NCBI GenBank assembly: GCA_012934845.2
Contig: WNNJ02001436.1
Span: forward strand, 1-64,000
From: Pomphorhynchus laevis
Lineage: Eukaryota > Acanthocephala > Palaeacanthocephala > Echinorhynchida > Pomphorhynchidae
Reading direction: 5' to 3'
DNA length: 64,000 nt
The notes under the pieces: model-generated
Told to the model about the DNA's origin: nothing
Databases searched by the model: none
What the model saw: the letters and a program-made list of their open reading frames with translations, nothing else
Program-made: the position numbers and the translations under genes
Part shown: piece after piece, positions 33,401 to 48,400 of the stretch
Position numbering within the stretch: the first letter of the stretch is position 1
Layout: every line of letters begins with the position of its first letter

Positions 33401-36400
33401 GAATATTGCGAGAATAATTCGGTTCTATTTCTTATTCTGATGAGGATATATAGAATGCTGCCTTGTACTTATGCCTCCATGTATGGAAAATAATGTGATT
33501 TCCCCACAAGAAAAGGAAATATAAAAATAATATTTTTACATTATAAATTACATTTTTATAATGTAACTTATCAGTCTGCGTGGGTCTCACCCAGACTGAT
33601 TAGTAGCGTTCTGCTGTATCAAGAATAAGAACAATACATGTGAAGATAATATTGTGCAACAACCAGACGAATTTCAGCTCACAGATGCATTCAAGTAAAA
33701 TTATAAAATATAATGTATTATATTTTATATTATATGGTATGCATGAATGCTTATGCAAAGATATGTTTATTGTAAATTTAAATATGCAATTATCGTCTAT
33801 TTGATTAGTAACTACTTTAAATTATGGATATATTATAATTAAAAAATGATTTTGAAGAAAGCCAATATCGTTTCAAATTGTTGCAATTCTTAAAATTTCA
33901 TTATTTAATGTATTATATTTTATATTATATGATATGCATGAATGCTCATAAAAAATATGTTTCTTGTAAATTTAAGTCATATTTTTGATATAAATTAATG
34001 TCATCTTTACATAATGTTTCATATAGCATTATTCATTTAAATTCCAAATTAGTATACAAATTACGATATAAATTATAAGTAGTTTTAATTTATACTAATT
34101 TAATGTATCAATGGACTATATCTAGATATATACATTCTTTATCATTAACATTGGTTTTATTAAGAATGAAACTGCCTGGATAAATCTGTTTGCTTATTGA
34201 ATAAAAATTGTTAGAATTAAATACACATATATCATCAATGTATCGAAACACATTTCATATCTTTTTTAATTTAGATTTAGTTTTTACACAATTATGAACA
34301 AATTCAAATTCTATAAAGCTTAAAAATAAGTCAGCTATAATTGAGCTACTATTACCTCCCGATGGAACACCTTTTACTTGTCTGAATAAAGATGTCCCTA
34401 TTTTTAAATAATTTTGATTTATCAAAATATTTAAGGATTCTATTAATTCAATTTTATCCATATATTTATATTTATTTGATGGTTTAATTTTTGTTAGATA
34501 GGCGTTATAATTATTATAACATATATATGTATATCTTTTTCCGAATATAAGATTAATTAATTTTACTAACGCTTCTTTAATATCTACTAAATCTAGATTT
34601 GTATAAAGCGTACTAAAATCGTATGTATTTGTATTTTGAATTCTTTTGTAGAATTAATACTGAAATAGTGTTTTATACCAGTATTAATTTTGATTATTAT
34701 AATCTACTTGATGGTAAAATTTCGATAAAATCTTCATAGTTGAAGATGGTCAAACATATTTAAATAATTAAATATTTTAAACATATTTATTAAAAATAAT
34801 ATTAATAATTAAATTATTTATATTTATAATTGTCAATCGTTCATTATCAAAAGATTTATCTAATGAATAAACAATAAATTAATTTTCTGTCAATAAAATT
34901 GGTTTCTTTAAATGTTTCAAAAATTAAAAAATATAAAAATTAAATGATAATTTATATGATTTATAAAAATTAGCCGAAATACCTGTAATGGATACCTGAT
35001 AATAAATCCATCTTAGCATTAAGTTATCACGCATTCCACCAATATTCGGTAAATTCTTGCATAGCATGTTAATCATCTCATTATGTTGTCGTCTTTGCAA
35101 CTTTTCAAAAAGCACGTCTATACCAACTTGGGTAAATCTATTTACAAATCATTGATAAATAATAAATCAACAATAATCAACAATTTTTATTATTTGTTAG
35201 GAGATAAATTTAGTCATAAATTTAGATTTATGATATTAATTTAGATTCATAGATTAGTCATAAATCTAATTTACCATTAGATTGTTTCAATCTAATAGAA
35301 CATTATGTTATATTGTAGTTCAATTCTTTATTCAGTTTCTAGGATGTTTTTTCTATTTCTAAACATTCAGTTTCTATGATGTTTCTAATATTATAAAAAT
35401 ATAATTTATACGACTTCTACCAATTCCTTGTACCACGTCATTTAATATATTTCATTCATTTTATCAAAACTAAGACTTTTACAATTGCATTCTGTTTCCA
35501 TTATGTTTCAAATATTATCGTTACATATTGATTTTAATTCTTTATTATAATTACAAATTTTTCGTCCTGATGGTAGTAGGAGTTTATACCTTATTTTAGG
35601 AATACATTTACTTAAATATGATCCTATTATTTCTTTATAAATAATAAAAATCCTTTTTATTATTATAAAGAATTACAATGATAAAGGATAAAGTATAATT
35701 AATCCTTTATAATAATAAATAATTATAAAAGATTTATTATTATAAAGGACAATCCTTTTTATTAAAATAATAAAACCCATTTTTACGAGATAAAGTCATA
35801 AATCTAATTTACTATTAGATTTCATTGCTAATAGTTTTAATAGATAAGGAGATTTGTTCGTTATTATAAATGTTACTAAGAAACATAAGGAATTTTTATA
35901 TTCTTGGATTAAAATATCAATATTTTGCAAATTTGATTAATCCTTTTTGAAATGAAAATACTTAAGTGAAGTCTAAAATATATTTTGATTTAAAATAAAT
36001 GTAAAAATGAGAATATTATAAATTCAGAACGATTTAAATAATCTATTTATTCTGGTTGTTGCACGCATTGTATTCATATGTATTATTCTTATTATTGAAA
36101 CAGCAGGACGCTACCGACATTTCACGTTTCGACCCTTATTATCTGCTTACTCAGTACACTGGTGATGATCATATTCGAACTCCGGACGTCTGTATCGCGC
36201 TAACAACGTTAAACCCACTAGGCTGGCTGCTCCAGTGGTGGAAATATACATTTCTGTTTATTACTTTTTCTAGGGTATCGTATTCTAACGATTTATTAGA
36301 ACCTACCTTAGATGTGTGATCCGCTAGCTGGATCAGTGTTTTTAATGCTGCCACTTACAATGAATGTTTTTAATTTAACTAGATTACATCTGTGAGCTGA

Positions 36401-39400
36401 AATTCTTCTGGTTATGGCACAATATTATATACAGCAGGACGCTACTAATCAGTCTGGGTGGATCTGATCAGCTGCTGATCCAGACCTACATTTCACGTTT
36501 CGACCCTTATTATCTGCTTTCTCCGTTGACTGATGCTAATCGGATTTATACTCGGGACGTCTGTATATTGATTCAACGCTACATCTACTTGGCTGGCTGC
36601 TCCAGTTGTGTAGATAAACATTGTCGTATATTACTTCCAGTAGAGGATCGTATTCTAACGATCTTTTAAAAACCTACCTAGTTGTGTGATCCGCTAGCCG
36701 GATCACTGTTTTTCATGCTGCCACTTGCAATAAATGTTTTTAATTTAACTTGAATGCATATGTGAGCTGAAATATTTCTGATTGTGCAACGATATTATAT
36801 CAGGTATTATATATTTTTTAATAATAAAAATAATGGCATAAATTTTACTTCTTTTTAGAAATGAAATCAATAATCCAAAAAAATATACGATAGTTTAACT
36901 TGAATGCATCTATGAGCTGAAATTCTTCTGGTTGTGGCACAATATTATCCTCACAGGTATTGTTCTATCCTCACAGATATTGTTCCTCCCAGGTATTGTA
37001 TTAGCGTCCTGTTGTATCAAGAATGAAAACAATAACTGTGAGGATAATGTCGTGCCACAATCGAAAGAATTTCAGCTCACAGATGCATTCAAGTTAAATT
37101 AAAAACATTCATTGCAAGTGGCAACATTAAAAAGAATAATCCGGCTAGCGATCACAACATAGGGTAGGTTTCTAATTGATCGTTATAATACGATCTCCTA
37201 CCGAATGTAATAACATTAATGTATATCTACACCACTGGAGCAGCCAGCCTAGTATACGTAACGTTGAATCGCGATACAGATGTCCTATGTTCGAATATGA
37301 TCAGTACCAGTGTACTGAGTAAGCAGATAATAAGGATCGAAACGTAAAATGTCGGTAGCGTCCTGCTGTTTCAATAATAAGAATAATACATATGAGTACA
37401 ATGCGATACAATCCTATTCTTCTTTTTTCAAAAAAAATAATATACAGAAATGTATATCTACACCACTGAAGCAGGCAGCTTATTAGTATGTTTTTAACTT
37501 CGTTACTCGAGGAATGGGGGCCAAAACCTGATAGCATAGCAGTTCCTCCTAATGACCTCTAATCCTCATTCTGAAACATCGTCTGTTATTTATTAATGTA
37601 TTATATAATTATATAATGTATTATATAATGTATTATATTCATGTATACATGAATGCTCATGCAAAAATATGTTTCTTGTAATTGCATTTAAGCAAATTGC
37701 AATTAGTTCACTTTGTTTGCTGAAATTCTTTAGCGGATATGATAATTATAATTTTGTTTAAAAATGATATTCAGCTGATTTAAAAATCAACTGCATATTC
37801 AACAATTGAAATTTTCATTTTTGCGTTTAAATTAAATAATTGATAATTGATTTAATTTATAATTTAATAATTGATGATTATTAATAATAATTAATAAATT
37901 ATAATTATAATCATCAATTATAATTAATAATTAATGATTAATAATTAATGATTAATAATTGATTTAATTTATAAATAATTTAATATGCCTATACTAAATT
38001 ATCTGATTAATTTCGTAAATTTACATTATTGTCTTATGTAAAATCTTCAGCCCTATGACTAAATTGAACTAAATTAAGCTAAATTGTTTAATTATTTAAA
38101 TAAACTAAACTAATTAACTAAATTGAACAAGACAATTTAAATTTGTAACGAAAATCCCTATGGGCATGTATATTTGATATTAAAAATTGACAATAAACTT
38201 AAGGACAGCTAATAATTTCATAATTAAGTTGATTCTTGATTAAATGACGAGTTATTGTTTATATTTGTAAACCAATTTCCATTCGTAAATTAAAAAGTTA
38301 AAAAAATATCAACTCGAGGAAACTAAATGTATATTAACGATAATTTACATGTTATTAATATATTTAATATAAGGTTTACGGCTTTATTTATTAAAACGAT
38401 TCTTTATTTTTAAAAATATTTAATATTATTATATTATTATTTACGAAAATAATAATAATTTCATAATTAAGTTGATTCTTGATTAAATGACAAGTTATTG
38501 TTTATATTTGTAAACCAATTTCCATTCGTAAATTAAAAAGTTAAAAAAATATTAACTCGAGGAAACTAAATGTATATTAACGATAATTTACATGTTATTA
38601 ATATATTTAATATAAGGTTTACAGCTTTATTTATTAAAACGATTCTTTATTTTTAAAAATATTTAATATTATTATATTATTATTTACGAAAATAATAATA
38701 ATTTCATAATTAAGTTGATTCTTGATTAAATGACGAGTTATTGTTTATATTTGTAAACCAATTTCCATTCGTAAAAAAAACATTTTAAAAATATGAATTT
38801 AGATGAAATTATTTGTACTGCTAAAAATAAAATTATAATTCTTAGTTATTAAAATCAAATATTAAATTAGGTCTAAATTTGGCCAAATTTAACATTATTT
38901 ATTAAATAATAATAAAAAACCTTTGCAATATTAAATACTGTTAGACCATACTATTAGACTTTTATATTTTCAGACAGACATTATTGCAATTTCGACAATT
39001 TTCAAGTTTTTACAAATATCTTATTATCAGCATATGAATATGAAAAAAATAAAGGCAAAATATGCGGCATCTAAGTATATATTAAAGGTAAATTCTAAAA
39101 TCAAATATTAAAACCAATTTTCTTGTAATTGCATTTAAGCAAAATGTAATTAGTTCACTTTGTTTGCTGAAATTCTTTAGCGGATTTGATAATTATAATT
39201 TTGTTTAAAAATGATATTCAGCTGATTTAAAAATCAACTGCATATTCAACAATTGAAATTTCCATTTTTGCGTTTTAATTTAATTTTTTATTATTCGAAT
39301 ACATTGTATATTATTTTTTAGTCAATTTATAAAAATTAAACTTTATTTTAAATTTCAATTTTAAATTTAATATTCTATAAAGTTAAAAAACAAGTTAGCT

Positions 39401-42400
39401 ATAATCGGGCTACTATTACCACCCATTGGAACACCTTTTACTTGTCTAAATATAGATGTCCCTACTTTTAAATAATTTTGATTTATCAAAGTATTCATAT
39501 CTTTATAAAGATATGAATACCTTTAACAAAATCTTTATATAATTTAGATTTATTTTTAGCTCTTTTAAATAATTTAGATAGAATTTACCTGAGCATTTGT
39601 AAAGATAATGTCGTGCCACAATCGAAAGAATTTCAGCTCACAGATGCATTCAAGTTAAATTAAAACATTCATTGCTAGTGGCAGCATGAAAAACAGTAAT
39701 CCGGCTAGCGATCACAACATAGGGTAGGTTTCTAATTGATCGTCAGAATACGATCCCCTACCGAAGGTAGGGGATCGTATTTTCATCACCGAATTTCCTG
39801 AAGAAAATTAAATTTTTTCTACTGATGACCTTTAATAGTTCCAGTGTGTTTATATTTACGAATTATATATTTCATATCTTTATATAATTTAGATTTATTT
39901 TTTGCAAAGTTATGAACAAATTCATATTCTTTAAAGTTTATAGATAAGTCAGCTACAATTGACTACTTTTACCTCCCAATGAAACACCTTTTATTTGTCT
40001 AAATATAGATGTCCCTACCTTTATTAAAACAAATTCAAAATGGGTTTTAAACAATTTTGATGAAGAAGACTGTGTGACTTGACAAACTACCGACATAACA
40101 GACGAAACATTCGATATCATACGAAACAGATGAAGCCATTTAATAGAAAAGAAATAATAAGCTCCAAAATTCTATTAAAATGTAAAATTCAGACGTAAAC
40201 GAAATTCACTTTATTAAATCAATTCGAAAGCATTAAAACCCTTACTGGTTGTATGTCAGAGGTATATCATATTCCGCTGATCGTAGTTTATTCAGTATCT
40301 GAAGTATTTGTATACAATCGTTTAAATTTAGCCTCTGATATGGGCTTTGATGCGTGGCCAGAAATGCATACCGATAAGCAAACTCCGCCTTCTGAAATTA
40401 TTTTAATAAACAATATATGTATCAATTAAAATCGTGAATACTTTTAGAAATTCGTACTGCTTCTCAATTTGAGTTACGAACAAAGCACATGCCATCAAGT
40501 GCTGAACAGATTCGGAAAAATTATTCTCTTGCGTTAAATTATACTTTTTAAGTAGCATAAAGCAATCTTCGTCGTTATTCTAAAAACAAAAACGCTTAGA
40601 AGCAAGAAAGGATAACGCATAAAACCATATATTTATCGTAGGCAATCGAAATTGAGTCTTTAGAATTTTGAATAATCGACGCATACAGCGGAGGTACTTG
40701 CTCCAAGAAAAAACGATTGTCGTCGTATATAAATGTAAGACCGTTAAATTCCGACACGAGAAAATACGGACAAGATTCATTAATTTTGAACCTAAATAAA
40801 AAGCAACACAAACGTTTAATGATACTTTGAAATTCTAATCAAAAATATTTGTCATTTATTATCCAGAAAGGAAAACAGTTTAGTCAATTTGCAGCTTTAT
40901 ATTCACGTTTTAAATGATTCATATTTTAAATTATAATCAACCAAAGTTTTTTATTTAACATGTAAAGGGATCAATAGAGTGCATAGATCATTATTGCGTG
41001 TATTATTTCAACATCATAAGTCAGGATAGTCTCGAAAGCATTATTTATAATTATTTAATTATTTATTATCTTATTTTTATTTATCGTTATTTTTAATTAA
41101 TAAATAATAGTATAAAATACGTAGACTCAGTTAGCTGATCTGATTGATTCACAATGTGAAGTAATAATCACTAGCTAACATACAAATCAGTACTGGAAGG
41201 CATAAGTCATCTGATCTGGTTGGTTTCAAAAAAGAATGATTTAAAATATTTGAGAATAAATTTTTTTAAACGATTAATATATTGAAATTATTACTCAGTT
41301 TGCTGATCTGATTAATTCCTTTAGGTTTACAAAAGAAATATGCAACTAGTTCAATTTGTTTGCAAAATATTATTTAGCAGATTTTATAATTACAATTTTA
41401 TTTAAAATGTTTTTATTCTGACGATGAATTCAGTTGCATATTCAATAATTGATATTTTCATTTTTGCGGTTTATGGCTTTTTGTTTTTTCCTTTTTCCCA
41501 ATGGGACTACTAAGTAGGTGATAGTAGTCCAATTATAGCTGACTTATTTTTAAGCTTTATAGATTATGAAACGACTGTTATAGCAGACGTCTGTTATAAT
41601 AATTGATATAATAATAAATTGTATAAAATATTATATAATTATTTATTATTTATCTTTATGTTTATTTATAAGTCGTATAAAATACGTAGACTCAGTAAGC
41701 TGATCTAATTTATACAAAAAGCATTTACAATTAGTTTTCGATTGCTTGTTAGAAAAATAAATTGCGATCGAACAGAAAGATATTAAGATTTGACAAATAA
41801 TACTTGTATCGATCACTTATGTAGAGTAAAGGAAATATTCGAATATAGTTCTTTACGAATTTCGCGATAAATGACTTATAGATAAAGTTTTATTCCTTAT
41901 TCCGATACATCGTCTATTATTTATTGGTCAATTCATAAAATTGACTTTTATTTTAAATTTCAATTTTTTATTTTAACTTGATATGAAATCTTATAAAATT
42001 ATTTATTATTTATAATTATTCATTATTTAATTATTTATTATTTAATTATTTTTATTGAGTATTATTTTTAATTTATAAATAGTATTAAATACATAGACTC
42101 AGTTACTCAGTTACTAATAATGTTAGTAACTGAGTAACTAACATTATAAAATGTACATTATTAATGAAGTAATTTACAAAAAATTAGTTTATTGTAATGT
42201 CTCATGTCTATAACATGAAATTTAGAATCATAAAACAAAGAGTAAACGTTAAGCAAAAATGATTCAATTTTTTATTTTAATTTGATATAATAATAAATTG
42301 TATAAAATATTATATAATTATTTAGTATTTATTTTTATTTTTGGTTTATATTGTATAAAATACGTAGACTCAATTATCTGATCTTATCTGCTTCGTTAAC

Positions 42401-45400
42401 TGTATGATTTTGCATTTTTAAATTATAGAGCAGGTTCTACAAAACTCAAATATTTCGATCAGCAAAATGCAACTAGTTCAATTTGGTGATTGAAACTAAA
42501 CTTTGTACAGACGTTGATTTTATTTATGATTATTTCTCTATTATTTTATTTTAAGTAACCAATAAAATAATAAATTCTATTAAATTACTTAAATGATTTT
42601 GTTGAAAATTAATATCGTTGATATTCTAAAAATTTCATTATCTAATGTATTATATAATTATATAATGTATTATATAATGTATTATATTCATGTATACATG
42701 AATGCTCATGCAAAAATATGTTTCTTGTAATTGCGTTTAAGCAAAATGCAATTAGTTCAATTTGGTGATTGAAACTAAACTTTGTACAGACGTTGATTTT
42801 ATTACAATAATATCCTCACAGGTATTGTTCTATCCTCACAGATATTGTTCCAGACAGGTATTGTATTAGCGTCCTGTTGTATCAAGAATAGGAACAATAA
42901 CTGTAAAGATAATGTCGTGCCACAATCGAAAGAATTTCAGCTCACAGATGCATTCAAGTTAAATTAAAAACATTCATTGCAAGTGGCAACATTAAAAACA
43001 GTAATCCGGCTAGCGATCACAACATAGGGTAGGTTTCTAATTGATCGTTATAATACGATCTCCTACCGAATGTAATAACATTAATGTATATCTACACCAC
43101 TGGAGCAGCCAGCCTTGTATACGTAACGTTGAATCGCGATACAGATGTCCTGAGTTCGAATATGATCAGTACCAGTGTACTGAGTAAGCAGATAATAAGG
43201 ATCGAAACGTAAAATGTCGGTAGCGTCCTGCTGTTTCAATAATAAGAATAATACATATGAGTACAATGCGATACAATCCTATTCTTCTTTTTAAAAAAAA
43301 TATACAGAAATGTATATCTACACCACTGAAGCAGGCAGGTTATTAGTATGTTTTTAACTTCGTTACTCGAGGAATAGGGGCCAAAACCTGATAGCATAGC
43401 AGTTCCTCCTAATGACCTCTAATCCTCATTCTGAAACATCGTCTGTTATTTATTAATGTATTATATAATTATATAATGTATTATATAATGTATTATATTC
43501 ATGTATACATGAATGCTCATGCAAAAATATGTTTCTTGTAATTGCATTTAAGCAAATTGCAATTAGTTCACTTTGTTTGCTGAAATTCTTTAGCGGATAT
43601 GATAATTATAATTTTGTTTAAAAATGATATTCAGCTGATTTAAAAATCAACTGCATATTCAACAATTGAAATTTTCATTTTTGCGTTTAAATTAAATAAT
43701 TGATAATTGATTTAATTTATAATTTAATAATTGATGATTATTAATAATAATTAATAAATTATAATTATAATCATCAATTATAATTAATAATTAATGATTA
43801 ATAATTAATGATTAATAATTGATTTAATTTATAAATAATTTAATATGCCTATACTAAATTATCTGATTAATTTCGTAAATTTACATTATTGTCTTATGTA
43901 AAATCTTCAGCCCTATGACTAAATTGAACTAAATTAAGCTAAATTGTTTAATTATTTAAATAAACTAAACTAATTAACTAAATTGAACAAGACAATTTAA
44001 ATTTGTAACGAAAATCCCTATGGGCATGTATATTTGATATTAAAAATTGACAATAAACTTAAGGACAGCTAATAATTTCATAATTAAGTTGATTCTTGAT
44101 TAAATGACGAGTTATTGTTTATATTTGTAAACCAATTTCCATTCGTAAATTAAAAAGTTAAAAAAATATCAACTCGAGGAAACTAAATGTATATTAACGA
44201 TAATTTACATGTTATTAATATATTTAATATAAGGTTTACGGCTTTATTTATTAAAACGATTCTTTATTTTTAAAAATATTTAATATTATTATATTATTAT
44301 TTACGAAAATAATAATAATTTCATAATTAAGTTGATTCTTGATTAAATGACAAGTTATTGTTTATATTTGTAAACCAATTTCCATTCGTAAATTAAAAAG
44401 TTAAAAAAATATTAACTCGAGGAAACTAAATGTATATTAACGATAATTTACATGTTATTAATATATTTAATATAAGGTTTACAGCTTTATTTATTAAAAC
44501 GATTCTTTATTTTTAAAAATATTTAATATTATTATATTATTATTTACGAAAATAATAATAATTTCATAATTAAGTTGATTCTTGATTAAATGACGAGTTA
44601 TTGTTTATATTTGTAAACCAATTTCCATTCGCAAATAATAACATTTTAAAAATGTGAATTTAGAGGAAATTATTTGTACTGCTAAAAATAAAATTATAAT
44701 TCTTCGTTATTAAAATCAAATATTAAATTAGGTCTAAATTTGGCCAAATTTAACATTATTTATTAAATAATAAAAAAACCTTTGCAATATTAAATACTGT
44801 TAGACCATACTATTAGACTTTTATATTTTCAGACAAACATTATTGCAATTTCGACAATTTTCAAGTTTTTACAAAAATCTTATTATCAGCATATAATGTT
44901 AATGTATAATTCTATACATTAAAATCGGATGTTATTTATTAGTCGATTCATAGCAATTGAAAATTAAATTAATAGAATCCTTAATAATGATAATAATGAT
45001 AATAATGAAGAAAGAAAATTTATTATTACAAAATTAATAATTCGAGGTTACAAGTGGGTTCAAAAATAAGATAAAAGCGTTATCCGGACCCAAACAAACA
45101 CACCTTCCAGTTCAGTGATGTTTGAGCTTTCATGGTGTTTTCTATGTTTCTTTTTTTATTTTCTTTATATTTTTAACCCTTCCTGTAATGATGCCCGCAC
45201 GGAAAGAGACATTGTATTAAATTTGGTTTTAATTTAAAAATGTCCTTGTGTTTTCATATTAAACTAAACACAAAACACTAGATAAAAAGGAGCAGAAAGA
45301 AATATCAAGTGATATTTGATTTTTGATCAAAATTATATTCAATTATTTTTGCTGGAATTACAAATTATTCATTATCATTTACAGCCATTAAATATTTCTG

Positions 45401-48400
45401 ATTATTCGTATGATTTTGTAAAGTAAATAAAATCATAAATTACTAATAAAATTAATATTTCGTTATTAAATGAAATTATTAATTCATTTTTAAATTAAAT
45501 GAATTACGTTTTAAAGCTTTAATGTACATTTCGATTCAATCAACTGTTGAGATCAAAAATCTGTAAAATCAAGGATTTAGCAAAACAAAAACTAGACTGT
45601 AAAATTGGCCGTTTTTAATTTATTCTTTTATATTAGTTCTTGTGCTCGAAATTGGAAAAATATAAGAAATGACGCACTGATGTGGGGTAGCAACAATTGA
45701 AAAATGAAAACGTAAAATTTATAAATTAAAAATTAAAATTTATGTTGATTTTATTGTATGAAAATGAAAATAATATTGCCAATATAACTTGAAAAATGAT
45801 AAAACCTTTTTTGCTTTTCATCTTTGCCGACAAGTATTAATTGCGAGCTAGTCTCATCAGCAATTGAAATACAAATAGCTTTAGGAGAAGCCCAATGCAA
45901 ATTTCGAACTGTAAACCCGTTGTCTATGCCTTCAAGAATAATACTGCTGAACACGGCTTGTAAATCGGAACTCATGATGAATACGTAATTTCGGTCTGTA
46001 ACCAGACAAATAAGCTTTCTATCAAGACATGATTCCATCATTTTTATGCGACTATTGTTGTTCGATATTTGTGGAATCTAAAAATATTAATAAATTAATT
46101 AATTTATTATTATTTGTTATTTAATTATTTATTATTTAATTATTTTTATTTTAACGATCAAACTTATGTGAACCGAGATATGTATTCTACAAATCTATGG
46201 AATTGTCACATTCATATTTTATCAGAAAAGTTATTTAATATTCATCGGTAACGCCATTACACAATTCTTGAAGGCATATTCACTTGACCTAACGTTTACA
46301 ACTTGATAACTTTATTATTTATTATTATTTTATTCCACGAACTTGTAAAATTCAAACTTAATCAGGCATGTCAAAGAGCATATAAGTTGTCCTTTGATTA
46401 TTCAAAGTTACGATAGAACTAGTTATCTCATAAATCCGAGTGTTTAAGAGCCACATTGTCGCTAACAACTTGATGTTTCGAAAAGCATCAAGTTGCTTAT
46501 CCTCTAAGCTAGAATCCATTAAATCAAATTCGTAGCATTAACTTCCTTAGTGCATGCACTTGCGATAAAGTTCTGCTTTCAAGTAGATTTGAAATCGATA
46601 AAATATTTCAAATCGATACAGAAATGATCATGGCCGTTAAGCAATTATTGTAAAAAAAGCCAAAACAACTAAAATACCGTCCGAGAACTCATTTTGGCTA
46701 CCGAAATAATCACTTGTCCTGAAATTAATGCAAACTTAATTCTTAAAATTAATACAACGCTACTGTACCTTCTCAATTTATATTTTTAAATGTTTCTTTT
46801 TGTATACTATGAATGAATTTTGCTACAGACCGATAAGTTGCTGTATAAGTTAAATAATAGAAATCAACAAAAAGTAATTTCTATTATAAATAATGAATAG
46901 CAAGTAAGTCCTATATTTCGATTTCGAATCTTCTTCAGGAAGAAGGTAATACTTATATGTACCAAAATGAAAAGTCTAAAATCAACGCTTTCGTAAGCTA
47001 AAATTATTTTGGTTTCACCTCGTTTAAAAATAAGCAAGCGTGACGCATTTCTCTCTAAAAATTTTGGTCAGGTTATAAAAGTTATAATATTATATTTAGT
47101 CAATTATATTTTTGTAACGGCTATGTCACTTTTTGATTTATATTTCTATTCATTTCAAGTTTTCAATAGGCCTGATGACCGTTTTATATCATATAACGTC
47201 CATCACGGACTAACGCCCAAGCAACAGTCGTTGTTCAGCCCAACATTCATGGCTATGATGATTAATCATAATGTACATACCTTGTCATAATTGTTCAGAT
47301 TTCTGTAGATGCAAATATTAAAACCTACAATGTTCGCTTATTTCTAATTGTCCCATTAAGACAATTTAAATAATTGTCTTATTTAATTGTCTCATCTTCT
47401 TGACATACCTTTTCTAAAATTACTGCATTCCTATTGTACCGTTCGATTAGGTTAGACTAGGAATAATAATATAATAATATTATTTTTATAATATTAATAT
47501 TTTTTTTATTTTCGATTAGGTAAGAAGATAATTATATTATTATATAATTATATTATATTATATAATAATATAATAATATTATTTTTTGAAATATATTGTT
47601 TGTTATAAAATATAGATATATATAGATATTTTTATTTGAAATATCTTCCTTGTCTTTTGCATTTTTCGATATTACCAAAACGTATTTTTCAGTTCAAGTT
47701 CTATTATTTTAAAGATTTTCTACTGCTTCCTAAACCAGGCTACATCATCTACATACCAACGTTGAAAAAACATCAGCAAACATGATTTAATGTTTTATTA
47801 ATGGAATCAATGCGGCTGTAAACTTAAGAGAAGGAATTATCTTCTCTATGAAGATGATAATATATTTTATATCAAGTTATAATAATATAACTTAGAATAT
47901 TTTATATTAAGGTATTATATTATTTATTAACTTATGCACTTAATAAAATGATTACTGCAGATTCGGTCAAAGAAATTTGACCGAATAATATTTTATAACA
48001 TTTTGTAATACAAACATCCTCAATTATAAGTTTGATCAAATATTTAATTCAAGTACAATTCAATTAGTCATAAAAACGAATATTAACCTGTGGTTTTACT
48101 TACTCTGTGCTCGATAACTCCTTGAATGTCAGTTGTGTAAATAGTATGTTTATGAGCAAAGATAATTTTTAAAGACTTATCATCATCATAAGCTGTACAC
48201 CAAATAAGGATCTCAGAATCGAACATATCTATTAGAGAAAATATGAGTTGCATTAGATTCTCGGTTTTAATAAATAACGTGTTTTTAATCTATAAAACAG
48301 TTTTATAAACGAGAATTTTGCATTTTCCACTTAATTTTAAAAAGATTGTAAATAAATTTGCCACATGTTATATTTCTCGTTTATTTTTGTTAAAATAATT

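Noticed and set aside
36100-36160. GAAAC...GTC half of a hammerhead in the SINE-like repeat
   Set aside because: The matching CTGANGA box and helix II could not be found at the right place in any copy, so it is not annotated as a ribozyme.
36056-36319. 87-codon frame, with a shorter relative at 43,081-43,266
   Set aside because: Lies entirely within the SINE-like repeat and recurs with it; not a gene.
40580-40780. Minus-strand frame starting MNLVRIFSCRN
   Set aside because: A shadow of VPS16 exon 8 in another frame; the exon frame gives the clear VPS16 match.
45845-45875. CTGATGA word on the minus strand in VPS16 exon 7
   Set aside because: It is coding sequence (ADET), with no GAAA and no helix at the right distance.
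47009-47290. 93-codon plus-strand frame in VPS16 intron 6
   Set aside because: No family pattern, antisense to the host gene, and composition typical of AT-rich intron.
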